DNA from: Curvibacter lanceolatus ATCC 14669
GTDB lineage: Bacteria > Pseudomonadota > Gammaproteobacteria > Burkholderiales > Burkholderiaceae_C
Length of the DNA stretch: 64,000 nt
Assembly (NCBI RefSeq): GCF_000381265.1
Contig: NZ_KB906261.1
Coordinates: 1-64,000, forward strand
Direction of reading: 5' to 3'
Of the stretch, positions 27,441 through 35,443 are shown piece by piece. Each line of letters starts with the position of its first letter. Position 1 is the first letter of the stretch. The notes under the pieces are model-generated. The model saw only the letters and a program-made list of their open reading frames with translations, made no database searches and was not told the DNA's origin. The position numbers were made by a program, and so were the translations under genes.

Positions 27441-27760
27441 CAGGATGGCACGTAGATCAGTGCCGTCATTCTCAGGCTGAGATCGAACCGATCCGCCTGA
27501 AAGCGGACCCGGTCCCCGTCGCGCCTGCCAATCAGCCACTTCGCCTCAACGAACCTGAAGGTCGTCGTCCCGGCCCGAAGGTGCAGATAGGGAATGGCAT
27601 CGTGCTGCAGGGTGATCTTGCCTGCCTCGTGATCGATCTTGACGATCCGGCCAGAGATGAAGTCGCTGGCGGAAGGCTCAGCGATGCACGCCGCGGTCGC
27701 GACCAGCGCCAGTCCAAATCCCACAACCCATTTGCGGCGCGTCAAATGCAAGGTATCCAT
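27440..27760 (-). CDS. CusF-like periplasmic domain protein
   Basis: A 106-residue protein with a signal peptide (about 1-29) and one small beta-barrel domain resembling CusF: GRIVKIDHEAGKITLQHD, then the IPYLHL segment and the closing strand. CusF binds Cu(I)/Ag(I) through His, Trp and two Met. Here the His of QHD is kept, but the Trp and Met positions appear as Leu and Thr, so copper binding is doubtful. The ATG at 27760 marks the start of the signal peptide. Confidence 0.6.
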   Translation of the reverse strand: MDTLHLTRRKWVVGFGLALVATAACIAEPSASDFISGRIVKIDHEAGKITLQHDAIPYLHLRAGTTTFRFVEAKWLIGRRDGDRVRFQADRFDLSLRMTALIYVPS

Positions 27761-28207
27761 GGCTAAGTTCCCCCGTTGCGACAGGGGCGAGCACGTCTCG
27801 AGAGTCGCTCGGAAAGGGGTTTTTGTCTGCTCGTCACGTGCCATTGCATGTTACAGCCCTTTTCGCCGAGGGACTCCCCAGTTGCACAGGCATTGCCGCT
27901 ACGCTAGCCGCCGTCGCGGTCTCACCGCGCAGGCGCACTCCTACAGCTGAGGCACAGTTGAGCGATGTTGAAAACAAAGCGATTCGCTCCAAGTCTATTT
28001 TCTCGTGCAATACCAAGGCCAGGAAAAAGCCCACCAAAGCAGCCGCATAGCGCCCGGCACATCAGGATGCTTCGAGCTTGGCAATGGCACGGGTACTCGC
28101 CTAATGAGCAATATTGCCAATCCAAGAAATAGCCAAGCAGTCGACAGGAGTTGGACGATCGTCTTGAAGTTGTCGTCGATCACCCGCATGACCAATACAC
28201 CGGCGAG
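27761..28207. other. Intergenic, remnant-rich stretch
   Basis: No supported complete gene is seen. A 64-codon open frame on the minus strand (27995-28189) starts MRVIDDNFKTIVQLL and has one hydrophobic helix (STAWLFLGLAILLI). It could be a small membrane protein or the broken start of a larger one. It begins where the truncated MerR gene begins on the other strand, suggesting a deletion junction near 28190-28210. Confidence 0.3.
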
Positions 28208-28519
28208 GACATCCACCAGCTGCGCTTCATTTGCTTGTGCCGGGCGATGGACATGTCGCTCGAAGAGGTTCGAACACTGCTGAGCTTGGCTTTGCGCAGG
28301 AAAGCAGATTACCGAGCGGCGAATCTTGCACTGAATGAGCACATCGGTCATGTCCGCACCCACCTGACGGAGCTCAAGGGGCTGCTCGCCGATTTGACCG
28401 ATCTGCGCGGCAGGTGCGATGGCCTCGGAACCAAGTGCCGGATTGTCGAGGCGCGGCACAGCAGGGCCGATGTGGTTCCTGCCGCAGGGGCTCGTACAAA
28501 GCCGCATAGGCATGTCTGA
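28208..28519 (+). pseudogene. Truncated MerR-family (CadR/PbrR-like) regulator
   Basis: The C-terminal two thirds of a MerR-type metal sensor: IHQLRFICLCRAMDMSLEEV followed by the dimerisation helix and a Cys pair (GRCDGLGTKC). The helix-turn-helix part is missing, and the expected Cys near residue 79 is a Tyr. It cannot bind DNA, so it is a remnant of a third regulator of this type in the island. Confidence 0.7.
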
Positions 28520-28711
28520 GGCAGGGTATGAGAGGCGCACCGGAACGCCCCCAGGACTGCCTTGACTACCGCAAAGGGCATGCACCTAGCGGTAGCTCGG
28601 AACGATAGAGCCGCCACGAACTGCATCGGCCTCATGACGCGTTCATTGACAATGCTATTGAGATAATCTTTCTTATCGCCATAGTCATGTCATTCCGCTA
28701 AACTGGCGATC

Positions 28712-30412
28712 GTGAAAAGTACCCGAGTCTCCAAGCCGGCGAATGCGGAAAAGGAATTCCCCGGCACCGCGGCCCTCGCGGCGCTGCGCGCCTGGTACGC
28801 GGGCCTGGGTGCGCGAGCGGCCGTTGCCCAATATCTTGGGGTGGACAGGGCGGACGGCCAGTCCTCTCGCGCAATGCTGGGCGACATCCGCCGGCAGCTG
28901 ACCAAGCATGCGCGCCAGCGGCACCGGGAAGACCTGGCCAGCCTGCTCGAACACTCGGCGGCGGAACGCGCGCAGCGCGCCCGCGCCGTGATGGATGCGA
29001 TCGAGACGCTGCGGCATCTGCCGGTGCCCGCGCCCATGGTGACGGACGACCTCGAGCGCTGGCTGCCGGCGCGTGCCGCCGGCGCCATGAAAGCCCATGG
29101 CTTCAAGACCCTGGCCGATCTGACGGTGCGAATTCCGCGGCGCCGGCGCTGGTGGACGGGCATTCCCGGCTTGGGCGCGGCCAGCGCCAGGCAGATCGAA
29201 GCCTTCTTCGCCGCGCACGCGCACCTCACGCAGCAAGCCCGCGCGCTGGTGCCCATCGGCGCTCAAGATGATGTGGCGCCCTGGGAAAGGCTGCGCGTGC
29301 CCCATGAGGTCGACGGCTCGCGGGGCACCTTCCGCGCACCCAAGGCCACCTGCACGCTGGACGCAAACAACGACTACGAGGCGGTGCAGGCTTGGCTGGC
29401 GCTGCACGAATCGGCTGCAACCCAGCGGGCCTACCGCAAGGAGGCCGAGCGGCTGATTCTGTGGGCCGTTGTGGAGCGCGGCCGGGCGCTGTCCTCGCTC
29501 ACCACAGAAGACGCGGTCGCCTTTCGCGCCTTCTTGCGACACCCAGCGCCCAGGGCCCGCTGGATCGGCCCGGCGCGGCCGCGCTCGTCGCCCGAGTGGC
29601 GGCCGTTCATCGGTGGACTGTCAGCCCGATCGGTGGCCTACGCGCTGTCGGTGGTGGGCGCCATGTTCCGCTGGTTGATCCAGCAGCGCTACCTGCTGGC
29701 CAACCCGTTCGCCGGCATCAAGGTGCGCGGCGCATCGCGCTCCGAATCGCTGGCCGTCACCCGGGTCTTCGGCGAAGGCGAATGGTCAGTGATCCAAGCG
29801 GTCGCCGAAGGCCTGGAATGGGGACATGGATGGCAGGCACCGGCGGCGCAGCGCCTGCGCTTCGTGCTGGACTTCGCCTACGCCACGGGCCTGCGCATCG
29901 GGGAGCTGGTCGGCGCCACGCTGGGACAGATCGAGACCGATGCGCATGGTGATCGCTGGCTGCACCTGGTGGGCAAGGGCAGTAAGGCCGGCAAGGTGGC
30001 GCTGCCGCCACTGGCTTGTGCGGCGCTGGACCGGTATCTGATGCAGCGCAAGCTGCCGATCACGCCCGCGCGATGGGATCCGCTGGCACCGCTCATTGGC
30101 AGCCTCGATCAAGAGAGTACAGCGGGCATCACCGCGACGCGGCTGTGGAGTGTGATGCGACGCTTTTTCACAAAGGTCGCCGAAGTCATTGAGAAGGACA
30201 GCCCGGCCACGGCCGAGAAACTGCGCCGTGCCAGCCCACATTGGATGCGCCACACCCATGCTACGCATGCATTGGCGCGCGGGGCCGAATTGACCACCGT
30301 GCGCGACAACCTGCGGCACGCATCGATTTCGACGACCTCAATCTACCTGCACGGCGACGAGGTTAAGCGGGCGCGGCAGATGGGGGAGGCTTTCGCAGCC
30401 CGGCGATCTTGA
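28712..30412 (+). CDS. DUF3701-type tyrosine integrase
   Basis: A 566-residue site-specific recombinase. The N-terminal DUF3701 region (about 1-200) contains a helix-hairpin-helix-like GIPGLGAAS segment. It is followed by a SAM-like core-binding domain and the catalytic domain with the expected residues: Arg in ATGLRIGEL, Lys in GKGSKAGK, HxxR in HWMRHTHATH, His in LRHASISTT and the nucleophile Tyr in SIYLHGD. Such integrases are common in betaproteobacterial genomic islands. No flanking att sites or tRNA were recognised. The 3' end faces a toxin-antitoxin pair. Confidence 0.88.
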   Translation: MKSTRVSKPANAEKEFPGTAALAALRAWYAGLGARAAVAQYLGVDRADGQSSRAMLGDIRRQLTKHARQRHREDLASLLEHSAAERAQRARAVMDAIETLRHLPVPAPMVTDDLERWLPARAAGAMKAHGFKTLADLTVRIPRRRRWWTGIPGLGAASARQIEAFFAAHAHLTQQARALVPIGAQDDVAPWERLRVPHEVDGSRGTFRAPKATCTLDANNDYEAVQAWLALHESAATQRAYRKEAERLILWAVVERGRALSSLTTEDAVAFRAFLRHPAPRARWIGPARPRSSPEWRPFIGGLSARSVAYALSVVGAMFRWLIQQRYLLANPFAGIKVRGASRSESLAVTRVFGEGEWSVIQAVAEGLEWGHGWQAPAAQRLRFVLDFAYATGLRIGELVGATLGQIETDAHGDRWLHLVGKGSKAGKVALPPLACAALDRYLMQRKLPITPARWDPLAPLIGSLDQESTAGITATRLWSVMRRFFTKVAEVIEKDSPATAEKLRRASPHWMRHTHATHALARGAELTTVRDNLRHASISTTSIYLHGDEVKRARQMGEAFAARRS

Positions 30413-30424
30413 CGGGTCGCAGCG

Positions 30425-30754
30425 TCAGGCGAACTGCAGCTCGATCTTACCGGCACGCCGCCGTACTGGACCGACCACGATCTTCACGTCATGCCCCAGC
30501 TTGGCCACCAGTTCCAGCAGCTTCGCCTCGCTGACCCCGCGAAACTGGCCGCGCGTGATGCGGGAGATCTTGGACTGATCGATTTCCAGCAGCGCGGCGG
30601 CTCCCTGTTGCGTCAGGCGTCGCGCCTTGATGGCGCGGGCAATCTCAGCCGCGAGCTGCGACTTGCGCTGCATTTCCGCAGCGTCGGCATAGCCCAGGTC
30701 CGCGTAGACGTTGGTGCTGCCTTCTTCGATGGTGATGTGGCTGTTCTGGCTCAT
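30425..30754 (-). CDS. XRE/HigA-type antitoxin
   Basis: A 109-residue antitoxin with a helix-turn-helix (LTQQGAAALLEIDQSKISRI, about 48-67) of the COG5606/HigA type. The ATG at 30754 is chosen because AGGAG stands before it and because it forms an ATGA overlap with the upstream toxin gene. It should neutralise the toxin and autorepress the operon. Confidence 0.85.
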   Translation of the reverse strand: MSQNSHITIEEGSTNVYADLGYADAAEMQRKSQLAAEIARAIKARRLTQQGAAALLEIDQSKISRITRGQFRGVSEAKLLELVAKLGHDVKIVVGPVRRRAGKIELQFA

Positions 30755-31134
30755 CGCTTTACTCCTTGCTTTGCTTGCCAAGCCTCAAAATCCTGCACCG
30801 CAGCCTTCAGCCGTGCCTTGATCAGGTCCAGGTCCTCCTTCGGCGTCTTGATGCCGCTCTTGGACTTCTTCTGAAAACAGTGCAGCACATAGACCCAGCC
30901 CGCGAACTTGACCGTGTAGACCGCCCGGAACGTGTCGCTCCGGAAATCCTCGACCACTTCCAAAACCGCGGCGGAACCAAACCCGCTCAGCGCCTTGGCG
31001 TCCGGGTGCTTGCCACCGGCTTGCGCCAGGTCGATCGCATGGCCGAACACGTCTTGGACGTCCTCGGGCATTCCGTCTAGATCCCGCTTGGCCGAGCCGA
31101 CCCATTTGAGCGGTTTGCGCGGCTGGGTGGACAT
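30751..31134 (-). CDS. RelE/HigB-like (Gp49 family) toxin
   Basis: A 127-residue protein of the phage Gp49-like HigB family, probable ribosome-dependent mRNA interferases. Typical segments are KWVGSAKRDL at the start, a central VVEDFRSDTFRAVYTVKF and YVLHCFQKKSKSGIKTPK. The toxin gene precedes the antitoxin gene, the order usual for HigBA. It probably helps maintain the island. Confidence 0.85.
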   Translation of the reverse strand: MSTQPRKPLKWVGSAKRDLDGMPEDVQDVFGHAIDLAQAGGKHPDAKALSGFGSAAVLEVVEDFRSDTFRAVYTVKFAGWVYVLHCFQKKSKSGIKTPKEDLDLIKARLKAAVQDFEAWQAKQGVKR

Positions 31135-31235
31135 TAGTGGTGATTATGCCAATTTAGGCATAGACCGTCAAACCGAACTGAGCCCGGTGGGACGATGGCG
31201 GTGACATCTGATGAAAGGGAGCCGCAACCCTCAAA

Positions 31236-31260
31236 GCGCACCAATCTGCACGCAAAGGAC
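31236..31260 (+). repeat. 25-bp direct repeat, first unit
   Basis: Begins GCGCACCAATCTGCACGC and matches 31321-31345 at 22 of 25 positions, 85 bp apart. It lies upstream of the toxin gene and of a decayed gene; function unknown. Confidence 0.6.
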
Positions 31261-31320
31261 GGCGCGCCGGAAATTCAGACATTCACAAGTGGTTGTTTTT
31301 GAAAGAACTTTTTTCGCGAA

Positions 31321-31345
31321 GCGCACCAATTTGCACGGAAAGTAC
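31321..31345 (+). repeat. 25-bp direct repeat, second unit
   Basis: Begins GCGCACCAATTTGCACGG, the partner of 31236-31260. It ends 26 bp before the start of the broken gene at 31372, so it might be a control element of that gene. Confidence 0.6.
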
Positions 31346-31371
31346 GATCACCCCTCGACGGGGGGGTCACT

Positions 31372-31742
31372 GTGAGTACCGCCACAACCACGATCTCCAT
31401 GGCATGCAGCATGGACAGCGACAGCCTCTCAAGCCGGCTTGGCCGCATTGCAGGCCTTGCCCAGCGCCATTTGAATCCGAGCGGCGGGAGGGTCGAACAC
31501 TGCGGCTGCGGTACGCCCATGCAGCGCGTGCCGAACTCCGAAGCATCGTGGAGCTGGAGCGCCAGTGCTGCCCGTTCCTCGTCTTCGACCTGACTGAGGA
31601 CGACGATGCCGTCGAGCTGTCGATCACTGGGCCATCGGATGCCGGCGCATCCGCCGCGACGATCTACGACCACTTTCGCGGGGCTGCGTCCATTCTCCCC
31701 ACGCGAAGCTGCGCGGGCAGCGGTTGCGGCTGTGCTGTCTAG
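31372..31742 (+). pseudogene. Frameshifted small Cys-containing protein gene
   Basis: Read from the GTG at 31372, the frame gives MSTATTTISMACSMDSDSL and then must shift near 31470. It continues as GRTLRLRYAHAARAELRSIV, ELERQCCPFLVFDL and a short C-terminal part ending in GSGCGCAV. The CC pair suggests metal or redox chemistry. Small proteins of this type occur beside metal regulators in betaproteobacteria, but no name is certain. It is a single-gene remnant if the shift is real. Confidence 0.5.
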
Positions 31743-31804
31743 GCTCGTGACCGCTATGACCAAACTTCGGCATCTGTTGCTCTGGCGTTTGCTGTTCGCC
31801 GGAA

Positions 31805-31976
31805 GCCCAGCACCAAACCCGAATACATCAAGACGGCGACCAACTACGCGAGCCAGGCCCTCGGCGAGTCACTGGCCGGCAAGCCCGTGAGCAAGCCAAA
31901 GTCCCAGGCCTACGGCTGCAGCATTCACTATGGGTTGGGCGACACCTTGAAGAACCTGTTCAAACCGGCTGGCTGA
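31805..31976 (+). pseudogene. C-terminal fragment of a thioredoxin/peroxiredoxin-like protein
   Basis: About 55 codons reading KPEYIKTATNYASQALGESL and then SQAYGCSIHYG before a stop at 31974. The YGCS.xY ending is characteristic of a group of AhpC/TSA-like thioredoxin-fold proteins. The catalytic N-terminal part is absent. Confidence 0.4.
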
Positions 31977-32115
31977 CGCCATCAGCGAAAGATCGGGCTT
32001 GCGCGTACGGGCATTGCAGAAAGGTTTTGCCTAGCATTGCGATACTACGGCCGCTGCGCGATCTCCTGTCCTGCAGCAGACACCTTTGCCAAGCTTGACC
32101 CGAGAACCATTGCGC

Positions 32116-33075
32116 ATGCAGAACACCAGGGATGCCCTTGAGAGGCACCAGATTTCGATCTACTTCGTGGCGGTGGTCGTTGCCACGGTCGTCGCCTTGG
32201 TCATCCCCGGTACTGCGGTGCTCGAAGGTGCTATCAACCCAGCCCTGGCGCTGATGCTGTACGTCACTTTCCTGCAGGTCCCTGTCGCCGAGCTGCGGCG
32301 TGCGTTTGGCCAGGTGCGGTTTCTTTGCGCACTGCTGGTCGCCAACTTCATCGTCATCCCGCTGCTGGTCGCAGGGCTGATCCAGTTCCTGCCCGCCGAC
32401 CCCATGCTTCGGCTGGGCGTGCTGCTGGTGCTGCTCACGCCGTGCATCGACTACGTGGTGACGTTCGCCCATCTGGGCCGAGCCGACTCGCGCCTGCTGC
32501 TGGCTGCGACGCCCACCTTGCTCATCGCGCAGATGACTCTGCTGCCCGGTTACTTGGGCTTGTTCCTGGGTGAAGACGCTTCGCGCCTCGTCAGGGCGGG
32601 CCCTTTCATCCACGCTTTCCTGTGGCTGATCGCCGTGCCGCTCGTGCTGGCAGCCTTGACCCAGGGATGGGCGGTCAAGACTGCCCTTGGTGCGCGTGCC
32701 TCTGCGCTTCTTGGGTTGCTGCCCGTCCCATCGACCGCACTGGTGTTGTTCATTGTGATCGCGGCCGTAGTCCCGCAGCTGGGTCCGGCAACCGGTTCTG
32801 CGCTGGCCGTGGTGCCCATCTACGTCGCGTTTGCAATCTTGGCGCCTCTGCTGGGCTGGATAGTCGCCCGGGTTTTCAGATTGGAAGCTACTGCCGGCCG
32901 CGCTGTCGCGTTCAGTGCCAGCACACGCAATTCCCTGGTCATCCTGCCGCTTGCGCTCGCGGTTCCTGGGGCCATCCCGATCTTGCCTGCGGTCATCGTT
33001 GCGCAGACGCTGGTGGAGCTGGTAAGCGAGTTAGTCTATGTGCGGCTGGCACCAAGACTGGGGCGCAGTTCCTGA
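32116..33075 (+). CDS. ACR3/bile acid:sodium symporter-like permease (arsenic resistance protein-like)
   Basis: A 319-residue polytopic protein with about ten hydrophobic segments and the superfamily pattern LLTPCIDYVVTFAHLGRAD in the middle (Pro-Cys, as in arsenite exporters). A second half includes SASTRNSLVILPLALAVPG. Members include ACR3 arsenite exporters and organic anion symporters. No arsR or arsC is nearby, so substrate is uncertain. The ATG at 32116 is preferred over a TTG at 32086. It is preceded by the thioredoxin-fold remnant. Confidence 0.75.
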   Translation: MQNTRDALERHQISIYFVAVVVATVVALVIPGTAVLEGAINPALALMLYVTFLQVPVAELRRAFGQVRFLCALLVANFIVIPLLVAGLIQFLPADPMLRLGVLLVLLTPCIDYVVTFAHLGRADSRLLLAATPTLLIAQMTLLPGYLGLFLGEDASRLVRAGPFIHAFLWLIAVPLVLAALTQGWAVKTALGARASALLGLLPVPSTALVLFIVIAAVVPQLGPATGSALAVVPIYVAFAILAPLLGWIVARVFRLEATAGRAVAFSASTRNSLVILPLALAVPGAIPILPAVIVAQTLVELVSELVYVRLAPRLGRSS

Positions 33076-33297
33076 GTAGTCACTGTTCTAGAAATGTGAA
33101 CTTGGCATCAACTGCGGCATGCGAGTGCCGAAAATAACGCAGCACAGCGGGGGCTGTACTTCGGTCCAGTTGCCTTCCCTTGGGCCCCTCGCTCTTTATT
33201 TTCCCAGCCCTCCAATCCCAAGCCCTGTGTCTTGGCAATCGCGACCATCTCCAGTCTTTCGATGTGCGCATTATTCGCACCAGGACCTTGAAGCAAA

Positions 33298-33588
33298 TTA
33301 GCCGAGTTCCGAGATTTCTCGAAGGACCAGTTGCTGTGTTTTCTGCACATCCTCGGGACGTGCAGACTCGGCATATGCCATGGTCAGCAGCGTGAGCGGA
33401 TGGATCTTCAGGGTCTGCGCCAACAGCTCAAGCTTGGCGAGCGTGGGACTTTGGATGCCGCGTTCCAGCACGCTCAGATAGGTCCGGCTTGAAACCAGTC
33501 CAAAATCTTCCTGCGTGAGGCCACGCGCTGCACGAGCCGCCTTGAGGGCAGCTGGCAGCTTGTTGTGGATCACCTTGGCGGAGGACAT
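33298..33588 (-). CDS. XRE-family transcriptional regulator
   Basis: A 96-residue protein that is nearly all one Cro/C1-type helix-turn-helix (LTQEDFGLVSSRTYLSVLERG, about 24-44) plus a helical tail. It is divergent from the gene at 33692. Two inverted repeats cover its start codon and the intergenic region, typical of autorepression. Confidence 0.82.
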   Translation of the reverse strand: MSSAKVIHNKLPAALKAARAARGLTQEDFGLVSSRTYLSVLERGIQSPTLAKLELLAQTLKIHPLTLLTMAYAESARPEDVQKTQQLVLREISELG

Positions 33589-33605
33589 TCCTCGATTACC
33601 AAGGA

Positions 33606-33640
33606 ATGAACACCATAAGACTACAATCTATAGTGTTCAT
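33606..33640. promoter_or_regulatory. Inverted-repeat operator of the XRE regulator
   Basis: Perfect 8-bp arms ATGAACAC (33606-33613) and GTGTTCAT (33633-33640) are separated by 19 bp between the two divergent genes. A second dyad (CATTCCT / AGGAATG, 33586-33608) overlaps the regulator's start codon. Confidence 0.65.
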
Positions 33641-33691
33641 TCACGGCCAATTCCACTCATGTTTCTCACGCACAGCTCGAATACCCACCCC

Positions 33692-34096
33692 ATGTCAAAG
33701 TGGATTCAGAGCAGTGAGATCACCTATTGGTCCGCAGTCGAGTTGGCAGTGAGCGTCCCTTGGTTCATGGTGCAGTTGCGCAAGAACTCGACGCTGAAAG
33801 AGACCAGCGACATGCTCCTCTCCGGGGTGGACGACTTGCTGCGGCTCATGGAGACGCAGGCATCCGATGAATGCGAGGTGACCTCGGTGAGCCTGGTGTC
33901 GCCTGCGCACATGAATGGCGGAACGGGATGGAAGCTCGAACCGCTTGCTGCGCTATGGGAAGCAGAGGAACCGGATGCCGAGGGGCAGACCGCGGACGTG
34001 TACGAGCTGACCTCGGGCACCTGCTATGCGCGCTCGGCGCTCGGAACACCCTTGGACAGTTTGCGCAAGGTCCAGGTGATCGCGGATTTTCGGTAG
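33692..34096 (+). CDS. Hypothetical protein divergent from the XRE regulator
   Basis: A 134-residue soluble, acidic protein. It has an N-terminal segment ITYWSAVELAVSVPWFMVQL and a helical region of about 40 residues, and no recognised motif. The start is uncertain: ATG codons at 33659 and 33692 both lack a good ribosome site. It shares the operator region with the XRE gene, so it is probably the regulator's target or partner. Confidence 0.5.
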   Translation: MSKWIQSSEITYWSAVELAVSVPWFMVQLRKNSTLKETSDMLLSGVDDLLRLMETQASDECEVTSVSLVSPAHMNGGTGWKLEPLAALWEAEEPDAEGQTADVYELTSGTCYARSALGTPLDSLRKVQVIADFR

Positions 34097-34138
34097 CGGC
34101 AGGAAGGAACCCGGCTCGCTCGGCGCGGTCAAACATCC

Positions 34139-34588
34139 ATGCCGGTCCTATTCTTGGATTTCGACGGGGTACTACATCCCGAGTTCTGCCATGAGTCCCG
34201 GCATTTCGAGTGCGTGCACCATCTGGCAAGCGCTTGTGGCCAGCGCGGCGATCTGGACATTGTCGTCAGCAGCACCTGGCGCCACACGATGGGCCTGTCT
34301 ACCTTGAAGGCACGATTTCCGGAGGCACTGGCGCGGCGCATCATCGCAGTTACACCGGCCTATACAGCCCTGCAGGATCTGCCTCACAAAGTCATGCCAT
34401 TCGAGCGGGAAGCAGAGTGCCTGGGCTGGATGCGGGTCAACAGGCCCGGACACGCCACATGGATCGCGGTCGACGACCGGCCGTGGCTGTACCGGCCTTT
34501 CTGCTCGGAGCTTTTCCTGGTCAATGGCAAGACGGGGCTGGATGCCGCCGCTGTCACTCGGTTGCTTGAACGACTTGAACGCCTGTAG
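34139..34588 (+). CDS. HAD domain-containing protein
   Basis: A 149-residue protein with the HAD nucleophile motif at the very start (FLDFDGVLHP, about 5-14). Motif II is seen in VVSSTWRH (about 42-49) and a late acidic motif in AVDDRP (about 109-114). Small HAD proteins of this type are predicted hydrolases with unknown substrate. It follows the previous gene by 42 bp on the same strand and may be cotranscribed. Confidence 0.75.
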   Translation: MPVLFLDFDGVLHPEFCHESRHFECVHHLASACGQRGDLDIVVSSTWRHTMGLSTLKARFPEALARRIIAVTPAYTALQDLPHKVMPFEREAECLGWMRVNRPGHATWIAVDDRPWLYRPFCSELFLVNGKTGLDAAAVTRLLERLERL

Positions 34589-34793
34589 TTCTCGCAATTG
34601 ATACAGCAAGACACGATGCTGTCAAAACGGTAATGCTGCGGTCACTGCGGTGTCCCTCGCAGATTTCTAGACTTGTCTCGTGGTGTTAAAGAAGTGCACT
34701 GCCTGAATTCTCAGCGGGAGCTTCAGGGCCCATGACCTAGATGAGGGCACCACGTCAACCCTGGTTTTCCAACCAACCGAACAAGGAATTACT

Positions 34794-35318
34794 ATGAAAC
34801 TGAAGACCACCATCATCATCCTCGCGCTGAGCGCGGCCCCCGCATTTGCGTTCGATGCCGACCACGGCGCAAAGTCCAAGACCCGCGAAGAGGTTAAAGC
34901 CGAGCTCGCTCAGGCTCTTCGCACCGGAGACATCATGGCGGGCGGCGAGATCGGCGCTCGCGTCAACGAGCTGAACTCGGGTCGCTATCAAATGACGCCC
35001 GGTCAGGGCAAGACTAGGGATCAGGTCCTGGGCGAACTGCAACAGGCCGTGCGCTCCGGCGACATGCTTGCTGCGGGCGAGTCTGGCGCCACGCTGAACG
35101 AACTGCAGCCCAACCTGTATCCCGCCAAGGTGGCACAGGCCAGCAAGACCCGAGACCAGGTCAAGGAGGAGCTCGCCCAAGCCATGCATACCGGCGATCT
35201 GATGGCCGCCGGCGAAGATGGCCGCAAACTCAACGAAATCTACCCCGGCCGATACCATCCACATCACACCGGCTCGGTGGCCGCGCATTCGGGTGACCAC
35301 AAGGGCTCGGACCTCTGA
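34794..35318 (+). CDS. DUF4148 protein with three repeats
   Basis: A 174-residue secreted protein (signal peptide about 1-19, cleaved near AFA-FDA). The mature protein consists of three units of about 40 residues, each opening with KTRxxVxxEL and closing with NEL/NEI and a Tyr, where single-unit DUF4148 proteins are usual in Burkholderiales. The C-terminus has several His. AAGGAA precedes the ATG. Function is unknown; periplasmic location next to czcD suggests a metal or envelope role. Confidence 0.8.
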   Translation: MKLKTTIIILALSAAPAFAFDADHGAKSKTREEVKAELAQALRTGDIMAGGEIGARVNELNSGRYQMTPGQGKTRDQVLGELQQAVRSGDMLAAGESGATLNELQPNLYPAKVAQASKTRDQVKEELAQAMHTGDLMAAGEDGRKLNEIYPGRYHPHHTGSVAAHSGDHKGSDL

Positions 35319-35358
35319 AAGTCCCAGGTCGGATCAGCCAAGCCCAGCCCAGCCTGGC

Positions 35359-35380
35359 GTGGCGTTTGGAGAAACGCCAC
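35359..35380. terminator. Hairpin between convergent genes
   Basis: A 9-bp perfect stem (GTGGCGTTT / AAACGCCAC) with a GGAG loop between the ends of the DUF4148 gene and czcD. No clear T-run follows, so terminator function is probable but not certain. Confidence 0.5.
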
Positions 35381-35443
35381 GGCGCTCAGTCCCTGCTCTG
35401 AACGGCGCGATGCGGCTCCAGACACTCGGGACTGGGCATCCCA

